Assembly (NCBI RefSeq): GCF_902506535.1
Contig: NZ_LR733827.1
Coordinates: forward strand, 1,578,200-1,642,199
DNA from: Pseudomonas sp. 8Z
GTDB lineage: Bacteria; Pseudomonadota; Gammaproteobacteria; Pseudomonadales; Pseudomonadaceae
Reading direction: 5' to 3'
DNA: 64,000 nt
Under the pieces are notes generated by a model. The model had not been told where the DNA came from, searched no databases, and saw only the letters and a program-made list of their open reading frames with translations. Below are positions 8,896-16,354 of the stretch, piece by piece. Numbering within the stretch: position 1 is the first letter of the stretch; each line of letters starts with the position of its first letter. A program made the position numbers and the translations under genes.

Positions 8896-9780
8896 TTATT
8901 TCTGCGAACCCTTGCGGCTCTGCCATGCGGCGGTCAGCCCGCTCAGGCAGATGATCACAATACCGATGAGCGCCGTGGAGTCCGGCGTGTGCTGGAACGC
9001 CAGCCATCCCAGTAGCCCGGCGAAGATAATCTGCACATAGCCAAATGGCGCCAACAGCGCAGGCGCGGCATGGCGGAAGGCATGCGTCAGCAGCAGATGG
9101 GCGCCCATACCGCAACCGCCCAGCGCCAGCATCATCAGGCCATGGGTAAGGCTGGGCACCTGCCAGAAGAAGGGCACCATCAGGCTCATCACCAGCGTAT
9201 TGACCAGCCCTGCGCAGAAGTTGCTCGTGGTAGCGCTGTCTATTTCACTCAAACGCCGAGTGAGGATCTGATACAGGCTGAAGCACAGCGCTGCCGCCAG
9301 CGGCAGCAGCACCGCAGGGGTGAACAGACTGCCGCCTGGATGGACGATCACCAACACACCGATAAAGCCGATGATCACGGCCACCCACTGTCCACGATTG
9401 ACTCGCTCGCCAAGCAGCGGCGCCGATAGCGCCGTCACCAGCAAGGGGGCGAGGAAGATCACCGAGGTTGCCTCAGCCAACGGCATGAACATCAAACCGG
9501 AAGTGAACAACAAACTGACCGCCAGCAGGCATAACGCGCGCAGTACCTGTAGCCCAGGGCGTTTGGTGCGCAAGACGCGCAACCCCGATTGCGGCAGGAA
9601 GATCCCGGCCATCAGCAAGGTATGCACCAGATAACGCGCCCAGACGATCACAACGATCGGGTAGAACCCGGAGAGGTATTTGGACATCGCATCGTGGCTG
9701 GCAAACAGAAAAGTCGCCAGTACCATCAGGCCGATCCCTTTGAGGGGATGATTGCTACCGGACAGGGGAGTGAGGCTCAT
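8896..9780 (-). CDS. EamA/DMT-superfamily inner-membrane transporter
   Basis: The 294-residue protein has about ten hydrophobic segments and two EamA repeats (N-terminal LKGIGLMVLATFLFASHDAM; second half from about residue 155, VLLPLAAALCFSLYQILTRR), typical of drug/metabolite transporters. The substrate cannot be read from sequence. It lies upstream of quiC on the same strand, 187 bases apart, with a quiC-specific operator in between. It may export or import a pathway acid, or simply be carried along. The ATG at 9780 fits the family start. The upstream 676-base gap carries regulatory boxes that could serve it and the divergent TTT genes. Confidence 0.82.
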   Translation of the reverse strand: MSLTPLSGSNHPLKGIGLMVLATFLFASHDAMSKYLSGFYPIVVIVWARYLVHTLLMAGIFLPQSGLRVLRTKRPGLQVLRALCLLAVSLLFTSGLMFMPLAEATSVIFLAPLLVTALSAPLLGERVNRGQWVAVIIGFIGVLVIVHPGGSLFTPAVLLPLAAALCFSLYQILTRRLSEIDSATTSNFCAGLVNTLVMSLMVPFFWQVPSLTHGLMMLALGGCGMGAHLLLTHAFRHAAPALLAPFGYVQIIFAGLLGWLAFQHTPDSTALIGIVIICLSGLTAAWQSRKGSQK

Positions 9781-10456
9781 GCTGTACCTGAATGACGGGG
9801 CGCTGCTGCAGGATAGTAAGGCAACTAACTATACACCCATCGTCCACTGCGACCAGCCGCGCGTAGAGGACTGCCTGGCGCGCAAGCTGCAGCCCCAGCG
9901 CCGCTCGCCAAGACTTGCCAACTGCGGGCAATACCCGCGCCCAGTGCATGTGGAACGAGACACCAAGCGGCCTTGCCTCTGGATACAGGTCGCCAGACGC
10001 GCGATACTGCGGGCTACGAAGAATGTACTAACCAGTTCGTTCTTGTTCGTTTATCGAACAAAACCCGATTTGACGAATTGAAATGGCCCGTTGGGTCGGC
10101 CCACTATGCCGACACGCCAGAAACGTAGCGCGTCCTGCCTGATACTCAGCGCTTCGTCCATTTGAGCAACCAATAAATATAAGAAGGTCGATTAACATGC
10201 CCCAGCCCAAGCACTTGCGTGCCCCGGCCATTGCAGCGTCCACAGCGGTCGCTGCCCCCTCCAGCTTCGGCGTCATGCTCGATAACTGGACATCCCTCTC
10301 TCCCTTCGCCGTACCGGTTCTGGCCACCAGCGCCATGACCAGGCGACCTGCGCCCGCCCATTACGGTCTACTCGCTCGGCTGCCCTGGGCTCGACGCCTA
10401 GGTGCCGCCTAAGTCCCCGATTCCTACCAACGCCCTCATTCTGTCGGAGCGATAGC
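9781..10456. other. 676-base divergent control region between EamA and TTT genes
   Basis: This gap holds the composite operator at 10027-10059. A frame at 10197-10412 could encode 71 residues behind an AAGAAGG-like ribosome site, but its product (MPQPKHLRAPAIAASTAVAA...) resembles no family I know and has no domain. I treat it as unproven. The gap is long for a promoter region and may contain a leader transcript or an eroded gene. Confidence 0.5.
10027..10059. promoter_or_regulatory. composite operator between EamA and tctB
   Basis: ACTAACCAGTTCGT (10027-10040) matches the palindrome found before aroQ and quiC. Four bases later GTTCGTTTATCGAAC (10045-10059) resembles the PcaR box and is itself palindromic at its ends (GTTCG...CGAAC). 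The order and spacing repeat those at 8857-8890. It lies about 250 bases before the EamA gene and 400 before tctB, so either or both could be its target. Confidence 0.55.
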
Positions 10457-10930
10457 ATGAACAAGACAGACAAGATGCTGGTCGGCGAGCGCACCTTCTG
10501 CGCGCTGCTACTGGTATTCAGCCTGGTGATTTTCTATCTGGCCTACCAGATTTCCGGTTTTTCCTCGGCCAACTCACCCGGCGCCTTCCCCATTGGCGTA
10601 GCCGTGGTGATGCTGCTGTCGGCCATCAAGATCACCCTTGAGATGCTCGGTAAGGCCAAGCCGGACTGCGACGGTTGGCTCGATGCCTTCCAGCAGTTCC
10701 GTCGCCAGCATTTTCCCAAAGCCGTCCTGATCTTTGGTCTGCTGGCCGTGGTCTACCTGGCGGCGATCCAATGGGCCAGTTTCTACGTCAGTACCTTCTT
10801 TTTCCTGGTGCTGTCGATCGTCTACCTGCGTGGCGGTAGCCGCGTGCTCAACGCTGTGATGATCGCAGGTGTGCTGCTGGTAATGATCTACCTGCTGTTC
10901 AGCCTGGCTTTCAGCGTTTACCTGCCATAA
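10457..10930 (+). CDS. tctB: tripartite tricarboxylate transporter, small membrane subunit (TctB)
   Basis: The 157-residue membrane protein has four hydrophobic segments (FCALLLVFSLVIFYLAYQI near the start; AVVMLLSAIKITLEML; AVLIFGLLAVVYLAA; and a C-terminal pair ending AFSVYLP). It is the accessory subunit of a secondary transporter that works with TctA and a periplasmic binding protein. It sits 13 bases before tctA. Family members move carboxylates such as citrate; the substrate here is unknown, and the pca/qui setting suggests an aromatic or hydroaromatic acid. Confidence 0.87.
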   Translation: MNKTDKMLVGERTFCALLLVFSLVIFYLAYQISGFSSANSPGAFPIGVAVVMLLSAIKITLEMLGKAKPDCDGWLDAFQQFRRQHFPKAVLIFGLLAVVYLAAIQWASFYVSTFFFLVLSIVYLRGGSRVLNAVMIAGVLLVMIYLLFSLAFSVYLP

Positions 10931-10943
10931 CGAGGCGCCTGAG

Positions 10944-12458
10944 ATGAGCGATAATTTTTCCTACCTGCTGATGGCCTGGAGCGACCCGCAGTTGCTGATG
11001 CTGACGGCGCTGGGCACCTTCGCCGGTATCTACATCGGCGCCATCCCTGGGCTATCGGTGACCATGGCGGTGTCGATCCTGGTGTCCTTCACCTTTTCCT
11101 GGGACGTCAACGACGCTCTGGCGCTGATCGTCGGCATCTTCATCGGCGGCGTGTACGGCGGCTCGCGCAGCGCCATCTTGCTGAACATTCCCGGTGCGCC
11201 CTCCTCCGTCGCCACGGCGTTCGACGGCTATCCGCTGGCGCAGCAAGGTGAAGCCGGGCGCGCCATCGGCCTGAGTACGGTGATGTCGGTGATTGGCGGC
11301 CTGGTCGGTACCCTGGTGCTGGCCAGCGCCGCGCCGGTGATCGGCGACCTGGCGCTGAAATTCGCCCCCCGCGACTACTTCCTGGTCGCCGCCATCGGCC
11401 TGCTGCTGGTCGGTAGCCTGTCCGAAGGTTCGCTGGCCAAGGGCATCTTCGCCGCCGCCCTGGGCGCGGTAATCGGTCTGGTGGGCATGGACCCGGTCAC
11501 CGCCGAAGGGCGCTTCACCCTCGGTCAGGTCGAGCTGATGGGTGGCATCCATTACGTGGTGCTGATGATCGGCCTGTTCGGCGTCGCCGAAGCCTTCTAT
11601 CAATTGCACAACCTCGACAGCCCAGCCGTGCGCCAGAAGGTGGACAAGATCCTGCCGTCCTTCGCCATGGTGCTGAAGTTCCTGCCGCTGTCGGTCCGCA
11701 CCTCGCTGATCGGCGTGATCGTCGGCGTGCTGCCCGGCGTGGGTGGTGACATCGCTGCGCTGATGGCTTACGACCATGCCAAACGTACCGTAAAGAACCC
11801 GACCAAGCCGTTCGGCAAAGGCGCCTACGAGGGCCTGATAGCCCCGGAAACCGCCAACAGCGCGGCAGTCGGCGGCGCCTACGTGCCGATGCTGACCCTG
11901 GGCATGCCCGGCGATGCGGTAACCGCGGTGATCATCGGCGCCCTGGTGGTGCATGGCCTGAACCCCGGCCCGATGCTGATGGTTGAAAACCCGCACATTT
12001 TCTACTTCACCGTCGGTAACCTGCTGCTGGCCAACATCTTCCTGATGATCTTTGGCCTGATGGGCGTGAAGCTTTTCGCCAAGTTCGTGGAGATGCCCAA
12101 GGCCGTCCTGATCCCGCTGATCCTGGTACTCTGCGTGGTCGGTACCTACTCGATCAACAGCAGCATGACCGAGGTGTACTGGATGCTCGGCTTCGGCGTG
12201 CTTGGCTACCTGATGAAGATTTTCGGCTTCCAGATGGGCCCGATCATCCTCGGCGCCATCCTCGGCCCGCTGATGGACACCTCGTACCGCCAGGCTATGT
12301 CCTCGGCAGGTGACCACCCGCTGGAGCTGCTGCAAGGTCTGGTCACCAGCCCGTTGTCGATGATTCTGACCGGTGGCGTGGTGCTGATCCTGCTGAGCAA
12401 CACGCCGCTGCTGAAAAAGCTCAAGAACAAACTCAGCCCAGCCTCGACGCGCGGCTGA
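10944..12458 (+). CDS. tctA: tripartite tricarboxylate transporter, large permease subunit (TctA)
   Basis: The 504-residue permease has about 11-12 hydrophobic segments and the family's conserved glycine-rich motifs: GAIPGLSVTMAVSIL near residue 32, the region YGGSRSAILLNIPGAPSSVA, and the second repeat VLPGVGGDIAALMAYDHAKR followed by APETANSAAVGGAYVPMLTL. It forms the channel, driven by an ion gradient, with TctC delivering substrate. The gene is the middle of a tctBAC operon. A short GC hairpin after the stop (12477-12494) may set different transcript levels for tctA and tctC. Confidence 0.93.
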   Translation: MSDNFSYLLMAWSDPQLLMLTALGTFAGIYIGAIPGLSVTMAVSILVSFTFSWDVNDALALIVGIFIGGVYGGSRSAILLNIPGAPSSVATAFDGYPLAQQGEAGRAIGLSTVMSVIGGLVGTLVLASAAPVIGDLALKFAPRDYFLVAAIGLLLVGSLSEGSLAKGIFAAALGAVIGLVGMDPVTAEGRFTLGQVELMGGIHYVVLMIGLFGVAEAFYQLHNLDSPAVRQKVDKILPSFAMVLKFLPLSVRTSLIGVIVGVLPGVGGDIAALMAYDHAKRTVKNPTKPFGKGAYEGLIAPETANSAAVGGAYVPMLTLGMPGDAVTAVIIGALVVHGLNPGPMLMVENPHIFYFTVGNLLLANIFLMIFGLMGVKLFAKFVEMPKAVLIPLILVLCVVGTYSINSSMTEVYWMLGFGVLGYLMKIFGFQMGPIILGAILGPLMDTSYRQAMSSAGDHPLELLQGLVTSPLSMILTGGVVLILLSNTPLLKKLKNKLSPASTRG

Positions 12459-12476
12459 TCCGATTTCACCCGGCAT

Positions 12477-12494
12477 GCCCCGGCCTAAAGGGGC
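12477..12494 (+). other. short hairpin between tctA and tctC
   Basis: GCCCC (12477-12481) pairs with GGGGC (12490-12494) over an 8-base loop with no T-run. It could protect the upstream transcript end or attenuate; five base pairs is weak evidence. Confidence 0.3.
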
Positions 12495-12524
12495 TCACAA
12501 CAACAACCGATGGAGAGTCTCCAC

Positions 12525-13526
12525 ATGCTTAAAGCTCTACTGACCGGCGCCGCTCTGGGCCTCAGCGCCCTCACCCTGGCTCTGCCGGCCCATGCCGAAT
12601 ATCCCGAACGCAGCATCCAGGCGGTCATCCCCTGGGGCGCTGGCGGTGCTACCGACAACGTCATGCGCAGCCTGACGCCCTACGTGGAAAAAGAGCTGGG
12701 CGGCAAATTCATCCTCAATAACCGTCCGGGCGGCACCGCCGTCATCGGCAGCACCTTCGTCAAAACTCAGCGCCCTGACGGCTACACCATCCTGCTCGGC
12801 GCCGAGAACCCGCAACTGTACAAGGTGCTGAAACTGGCTGACTTCGACTACGCCGACTTCTACCCGGTAAGCATCATCGGCCAGAACGTGGTGGTCATCG
12901 CCGCCAACGCCGACGCGCCGTTCAACAACATGGCCGAGCTGCTGGCCGCCGCCAAGGCCAAGCCGGACACCCTGCGCATGGGCTCCACCGGTGCAGGCGG
13001 CCTGCCGAGCACCGTCAGCGCAATGATCAACGCAGTCGACGAGCTGAAAGTGCGTGAAGTGACCTTCGGTGGCGACGGCCCCGGCATCACCGCGCTGATG
13101 GGCAATCACATCGACTTCATGCCGCTGAGCCTGGCCGCCGCGCGTGAGCTGGTACGCAGTGGCAAGCTCAAGGCACTGGCCGTGTTCGCCAAGGAAGAAA
13201 CCCCTGAGCTGCCGGGCGTGGAGCCGATCACCAAGTCGCTGCCGGCCATCGCCGAGTACCTGCCGTGGGGCCCGTTCTGGGGCGCCTTCGTGCGCAAGGA
13301 CACCCCGGATGACGTCAAGCAGAAGCTGGTTGACGCCTACGCCAAAGCCATCGCCAACCCGGAATTCCAGGGTTTCCTGAAAAACTTCGGTGCGCAGAGC
13401 CTGAACCTCAACGGTGCCGAGGCTGAGGATTTCCTCAAGCGCTGGCAGTCGGTCACCACCTGGTCGATGTACAAGGCCAAGGCCATCGAAATCGCACCGG
13501 ACTCGGTTGGCATCCCCAAGCCCTGA
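12525..13526 (+). CDS. tctC: TTT-family periplasmic substrate-binding protein (TctC)
   Basis: The 333-residue solute-binding protein starts with a signal peptide (MLKALLTGAALGLSALTLAL, cleavage after PAHA). The mature protein begins EYPERSIQAVIPWGAGGATD, the typical Bug/TctC opening, with the ligand-loop motifs GGATDNVMRS and later GSTGAGGLPSTVS. The ATG at 12525 has GGAGA eight bases upstream; an in-frame ATG at 12510 lacks this. Bug proteins bind carboxylates such as citrate, nicotinate or protocatechuate in other bacteria. The ligand here is inferred only from the surrounding aromatic-acid genes. Confidence 0.92.
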   Translation: MLKALLTGAALGLSALTLALPAHAEYPERSIQAVIPWGAGGATDNVMRSLTPYVEKELGGKFILNNRPGGTAVIGSTFVKTQRPDGYTILLGAENPQLYKVLKLADFDYADFYPVSIIGQNVVVIAANADAPFNNMAELLAAAKAKPDTLRMGSTGAGGLPSTVSAMINAVDELKVREVTFGGDGPGITALMGNHIDFMPLSLAAARELVRSGKLKALAVFAKEETPELPGVEPITKSLPAIAEYLPWGPFWGAFVRKDTPDDVKQKLVDAYAKAIANPEFQGFLKNFGAQSLNLNGAEAEDFLKRWQSVTTWSMYKAKAIEIAPDSVGIPKP

Positions 13527-13640
13527 GCCCGCGCTAATCCGCCGCCGGACAGTTGCAACCGGCGGCAACGCCCTGGCGAACACGACAGGGATTATGCACA
13601 CTGCACATTCACCCAATAAAAACAAAGAGGCACAACAACA

Positions 13641-14918
13641 ATGAAAAACACCCTTACCCCTCTACTGCCAAGCACTCTGGCACTGGCTGTCATCGCTGCC
13701 CTGCCGGTTGGCGCTCAGGCCGCCGGTTTTGTCGATGACGCCAAAGTCTCGCTGAACCTGCGCAACTACTACTTCAACCGCAACTACATCAACCATTCCG
13801 GGCCACGCCTGAACGGTGATGATCAAACCCAGGCCGAAGGCTGGACACAGAGCTTTATCCTCGATGCGCGCTCGGGCTACACCGAAGGCACCGTCGGCTT
13901 CGGCCTCGACGTGCTGGGCCTGTACAGCATCAAGCTCGACGGCAGCGACACCGTCGCCAACAGCCAACTGCTGCCGATTCATGACGGTGGCGAGCCGGCC
14001 GACCAGTTCGGTCGTACCGCCGTGGCCGCCAAGGCCAAACTCTCCAAAACCGAGCTGAAGGTCGGTGAATGGCTCGCCGTGCTGCCGATCCTGCGTGGTG
14101 ATGACGGTCGCTCGTTGCCGCAAACCTTCCAGGGCGCGCAAATCACCTCCAACGAAATCGCCGGTCTGAGCCTCTACGGCGGCCAGTTCTGGAAAAACAG
14201 CAAACGCGATGACGCCAGCCGCGAGGAAATGGCTTTCAACGCAGGCGGCAACTTGGGTGTGGTCGAGGGTGATGACTTCAACTTCGGCGGCGCCGAATAC
14301 CGCTTCAACGGCAACGCCACCATGGTAGGTGCCTGGCACGCGCGCCTGGAAGATGTCTACCAGCAGAGCTTCGTGCAACTGACTCATAGCCAACCTGTCG
14401 GCGACTGGGTGCTGGGTGCCAACCTCGGCTACTTCACCGGTAAGGAAGAAGGTGCGGCCAAAGCTGGCGACTTGGACAACAAGGTGTACCAGGCCAGCTT
14501 CTCGGCCAAAACCGGCAGCAACACCTTCACCGTGGCGTACCAGAAACTCAGTGGCGACACCAAGTTCCTGCGTATCGACGGCGCCAGCGGTGGCAGCCTA
14601 GTCAACGATGGCTTCACCGCGTCCTTCGACAACCCCGAAGAGCGCTCCTGGCAACTGCGTCATGACTACAACTTCGCAGGCCTCGGCATCCCTGGCCTGA
14701 CCTTGATGAACCGCTACATCAGCGGCGACAACATCGAGGCCACTAACCGCAACAACGCCGAAGAGTGGGCCCGAGAAACCGAGCTGGCCTACACCATTCA
14801 GGAAGGCACCCTGAAGAACCTCAGCGTGCGCTGGCGTAACTCGGACGTCCGCCGTGACGCCGGCCAGGACGCCCATGAGAACCGCCTGATCGTCAACTAT
14901 CCGCTGTCGATCCTGTAA
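13641..14918 (+). CDS. OprD-family outer-membrane porin
   Basis: The 425-residue protein has a signal peptide (ending AALPVGAQA), then the OprD-family start GFVDDAKVSLNLRNYYFNRN and repeated amphipathic beta strands. It ends with NRLIVNYPLSIL; the last strand has a hydrophobic terminus suited to outer-membrane insertion. OprD-family channels take up small carboxylates, and many pair with a specific inner-membrane transporter. The gene is 114 bases after tctC and ends at a strong terminator, so it probably belongs to the tct unit and supplies the outer-membrane step for the same substrate. The exact paralogue (OpdK, OpdP and so on) was not resolved. Confidence 0.9.
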   Translation: MKNTLTPLLPSTLALAVIAALPVGAQAAGFVDDAKVSLNLRNYYFNRNYINHSGPRLNGDDQTQAEGWTQSFILDARSGYTEGTVGFGLDVLGLYSIKLDGSDTVANSQLLPIHDGGEPADQFGRTAVAAKAKLSKTELKVGEWLAVLPILRGDDGRSLPQTFQGAQITSNEIAGLSLYGGQFWKNSKRDDASREEMAFNAGGNLGVVEGDDFNFGGAEYRFNGNATMVGAWHARLEDVYQQSFVQLTHSQPVGDWVLGANLGYFTGKEEGAAKAGDLDNKVYQASFSAKTGSNTFTVAYQKLSGDTKFLRIDGASGGSLVNDGFTASFDNPEERSWQLRHDYNFAGLGIPGLTLMNRYISGDNIEATNRNNAEEWARETELAYTIQEGTLKNLSVRWRNSDVRRDAGQDAHENRLIVNYPLSIL

Positions 14919-14956
14919 GCGCTGTACGTTTGACTCCAATGTGTTGCGACACTTTC

Positions 14957-14982
14957 AGCCCGTCCTTGTGACGGGCTTTTTT
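14957..14982 (+). terminator. terminator after the porin gene
   Basis: AGCCCGTC (14957-14964), a 5-base loop and GACGGGCT (14970-14977) are followed by a T-run. It closes the tct-porin unit. Confidence 0.9.
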
Positions 14983-14993
14983 CTGTAGCGCCC

Positions 14994-15033
14994 ATAAAAA
15001 AGCGCTACCCAGATGCGTGGTCAGGGCAGCGCT
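14994..15033 (-). terminator. terminator after pcaC
   Basis: Read on the minus strand, AGCGCTGCCC and GGGTAGCGCT pair around a 13-base loop and are followed by six T. It lies 26 bases after the pcaC stop and ends the pcaBDC transcript, facing the porin terminator. Confidence 0.85.
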
Positions 15034-15059
15034 CCATTCGGTTGTCAGAGGCCGAAAAA

Positions 15060-15455
15060 TCAGCCTTCCAGCGACTCCACACCCAGCTCGTCCCACAGCG
15101 CCTCGGCCAAGTGGAAGGTGGCGTTAGCCGCCGGGATGCCGCAGTAGATGGCGCTCTGCATGATCACTTCCTTGATCTCTTCGCGGCTCACCCCGTTGTT
15201 CTTCGCCGCACGCAAGTGCAGCTTCAGCTCGCCCTCGCGGTTCATGCCGATGAGCATGGCAATGGTGATCAGGCTGCGAGTGTGGCGCGGCAGGCCCGGC
15301 CGGGTCCAGATATCGCCCCAGGCGTGGCGGGTGATCATCTCCTGAAACTCTTCGTTGAACGGCGTCAGGTTCTGCAGGCTGCGGTCGACGTGGGCGTCAC
15401 CGAGCACTGCGCGGCGCACCTGCATACCGGCTTCGTAGCGTTGTTTTTCGTCCAT
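15060..15455 (-). CDS. pcaC: 4-carboxymuconolactone decarboxylase
   Basis: It converts 4-carboxymuconolactone to beta-ketoadipate enol-lactone, the third step after protocatechuate ring cleavage. The 131-residue protein is the stand-alone form, not a PcaD-PcaC fusion. Family signatures are MQVRRAVLGDAHVD, GDIWTRPGLPRHTRSLITIA and the catalytic region LHLRAAKNNGVSREEIKEV. It follows pcaD with a REP-like inverted repeat between them (15479-15544) and is the last gene of the pcaBDC group. Confidence 0.95.
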   Translation of the reverse strand: MDEKQRYEAGMQVRRAVLGDAHVDRSLQNLTPFNEEFQEMITRHAWGDIWTRPGLPRHTRSLITIAMLIGMNREGELKLHLRAAKNNGVSREEIKEVIMQSAIYCGIPAANATFHLAEALWDELGVESLEG

Positions 15456-15478
15456 CGATCAATCCTCGAATTGGGTCT

Positions 15479-15544
15479 GTAGGAGCGGCTGGGCGGCATT
15501 ACGTTTTAGCCGCGAAGTCGAATCGCGGCTGAAGCCGCTCCTAC
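15479..15544. repeat. REP-like inverted repeat between pcaD and pcaC
   Basis: GTAGGAGCGGCT at the left end and GCCGCTCCTAC at the right end form the arms of an imperfect hairpin of about 66 bases, with a further GCCGCGA/TCGCGGC pairing inside. The same arm (GTAGGAGCG) occurs at 21861-21932, and its inverted form at about 39589-39607. It lies inside an operon, so it may affect pcaC expression or transcript stability. Confidence 0.7.
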
Positions 15545-15556
15545 AAAAAACTGTGT

Positions 15557-16351
15557 TCAGGCCGTCAGGAAGGCCAGTACGCGCTGGCTGAAGTCATCGC
15601 CGACCTGCACGTTGGATAGGTGCGCGGCATGGAACTGAACCAGTTCGGCGCCTTTGATGCGTTCCTGCATGAAGCGGCCATGCTCGACCGTGGTGACCGG
15701 GTCGCCGCTGCCGCAGACGATCAGCGTCGGCGCCGTGATGTTGCCAAGCTGCTCGCGGTAATCGGCATCACGCACCGCCGCGCAGTTGGCCGCGTAACCC
15801 TCGGGCGAAGTCTGCGCCAGCATGCCGACGATGGGCTCGACCTTGCCCGGATTGGCCTCGGCGAAGTCGGTGGTGAACCAGCGCGAGATCGAGGCATCGC
15901 GCAGCTCGCCCATGGCCTGCGCGCCGCCAGCGAGCACGGTTTCGATGCGCGGGTTCCACACCGCCGACGTACCGATCTTGGCCGCAGTGTTGCACAGCAC
16001 CAGGCGCTCGATGCGCTCGGGCGCGTTGATGCCCAGCCACTGGCCGATCAATCCACCCATGGACAGGCCGCAGAAATGCGCCTTGGCGATACCCAGCGCA
16101 TCGAGCAGGGCCAATACGTCACGGCCGTTCTGCTCGATGCTGTACGGGCCTTCACTCACCAGCGAGGCGCCATGACCACGGGTGTCGTAGCGCAGCACCT
16201 GGAAGTGCTGGGTGAAGGCCGCAATCTGCGCATCCCACATGTGCAGGTCGGTGCCCAGCGAGTTGGACAGCACCAGCACCGGCGCACCGGCCGGGCCTTC
16301 CAATAAATAGTTCAAATCGCCATCGGCGAGACGTACGGCAGGCATGGACAA
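15557..16351 (-). CDS. pcaD: 3-oxoadipate enol-lactonase
   Basis: It hydrolyses beta-ketoadipate enol-lactone to beta-ketoadipate. The 264-residue alpha/beta hydrolase has the oxyanion region VLSNSLGTDLHMWDAQ, the nucleophile elbow CGLSMGGLIGQW, an acid in VCGSGDPVTTVEHG and the C-terminal catalytic His in HAAHLSNVQ. The length fits the free-standing enzyme. The start lies 3 bases after the pcaB stop, so the two genes are co-transcribed. Confidence 0.95.
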   Translation of the reverse strand: MSMPAVRLADGDLNYLLEGPAGAPVLVLSNSLGTDLHMWDAQIAAFTQHFQVLRYDTRGHGASLVSEGPYSIEQNGRDVLALLDALGIAKAHFCGLSMGGLIGQWLGINAPERIERLVLCNTAAKIGTSAVWNPRIETVLAGGAQAMGELRDASISRWFTTDFAEANPGKVEPIVGMLAQTSPEGYAANCAAVRDADYREQLGNITAPTLIVCGSGDPVTTVEHGRFMQERIKGAELVQFHAAHLSNVQVGDDFSQRVLAFLTA

Positions 16352-16354
16352 CTC

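Noticed and set aside
10197..10412. 71-residue plus-strand frame in the EamA-tctB gap
   Set aside because: It has a possible ribosome site but no recognisable domain, and the amino-acid mix is like chance translation. It is mentioned only in the gap entry.
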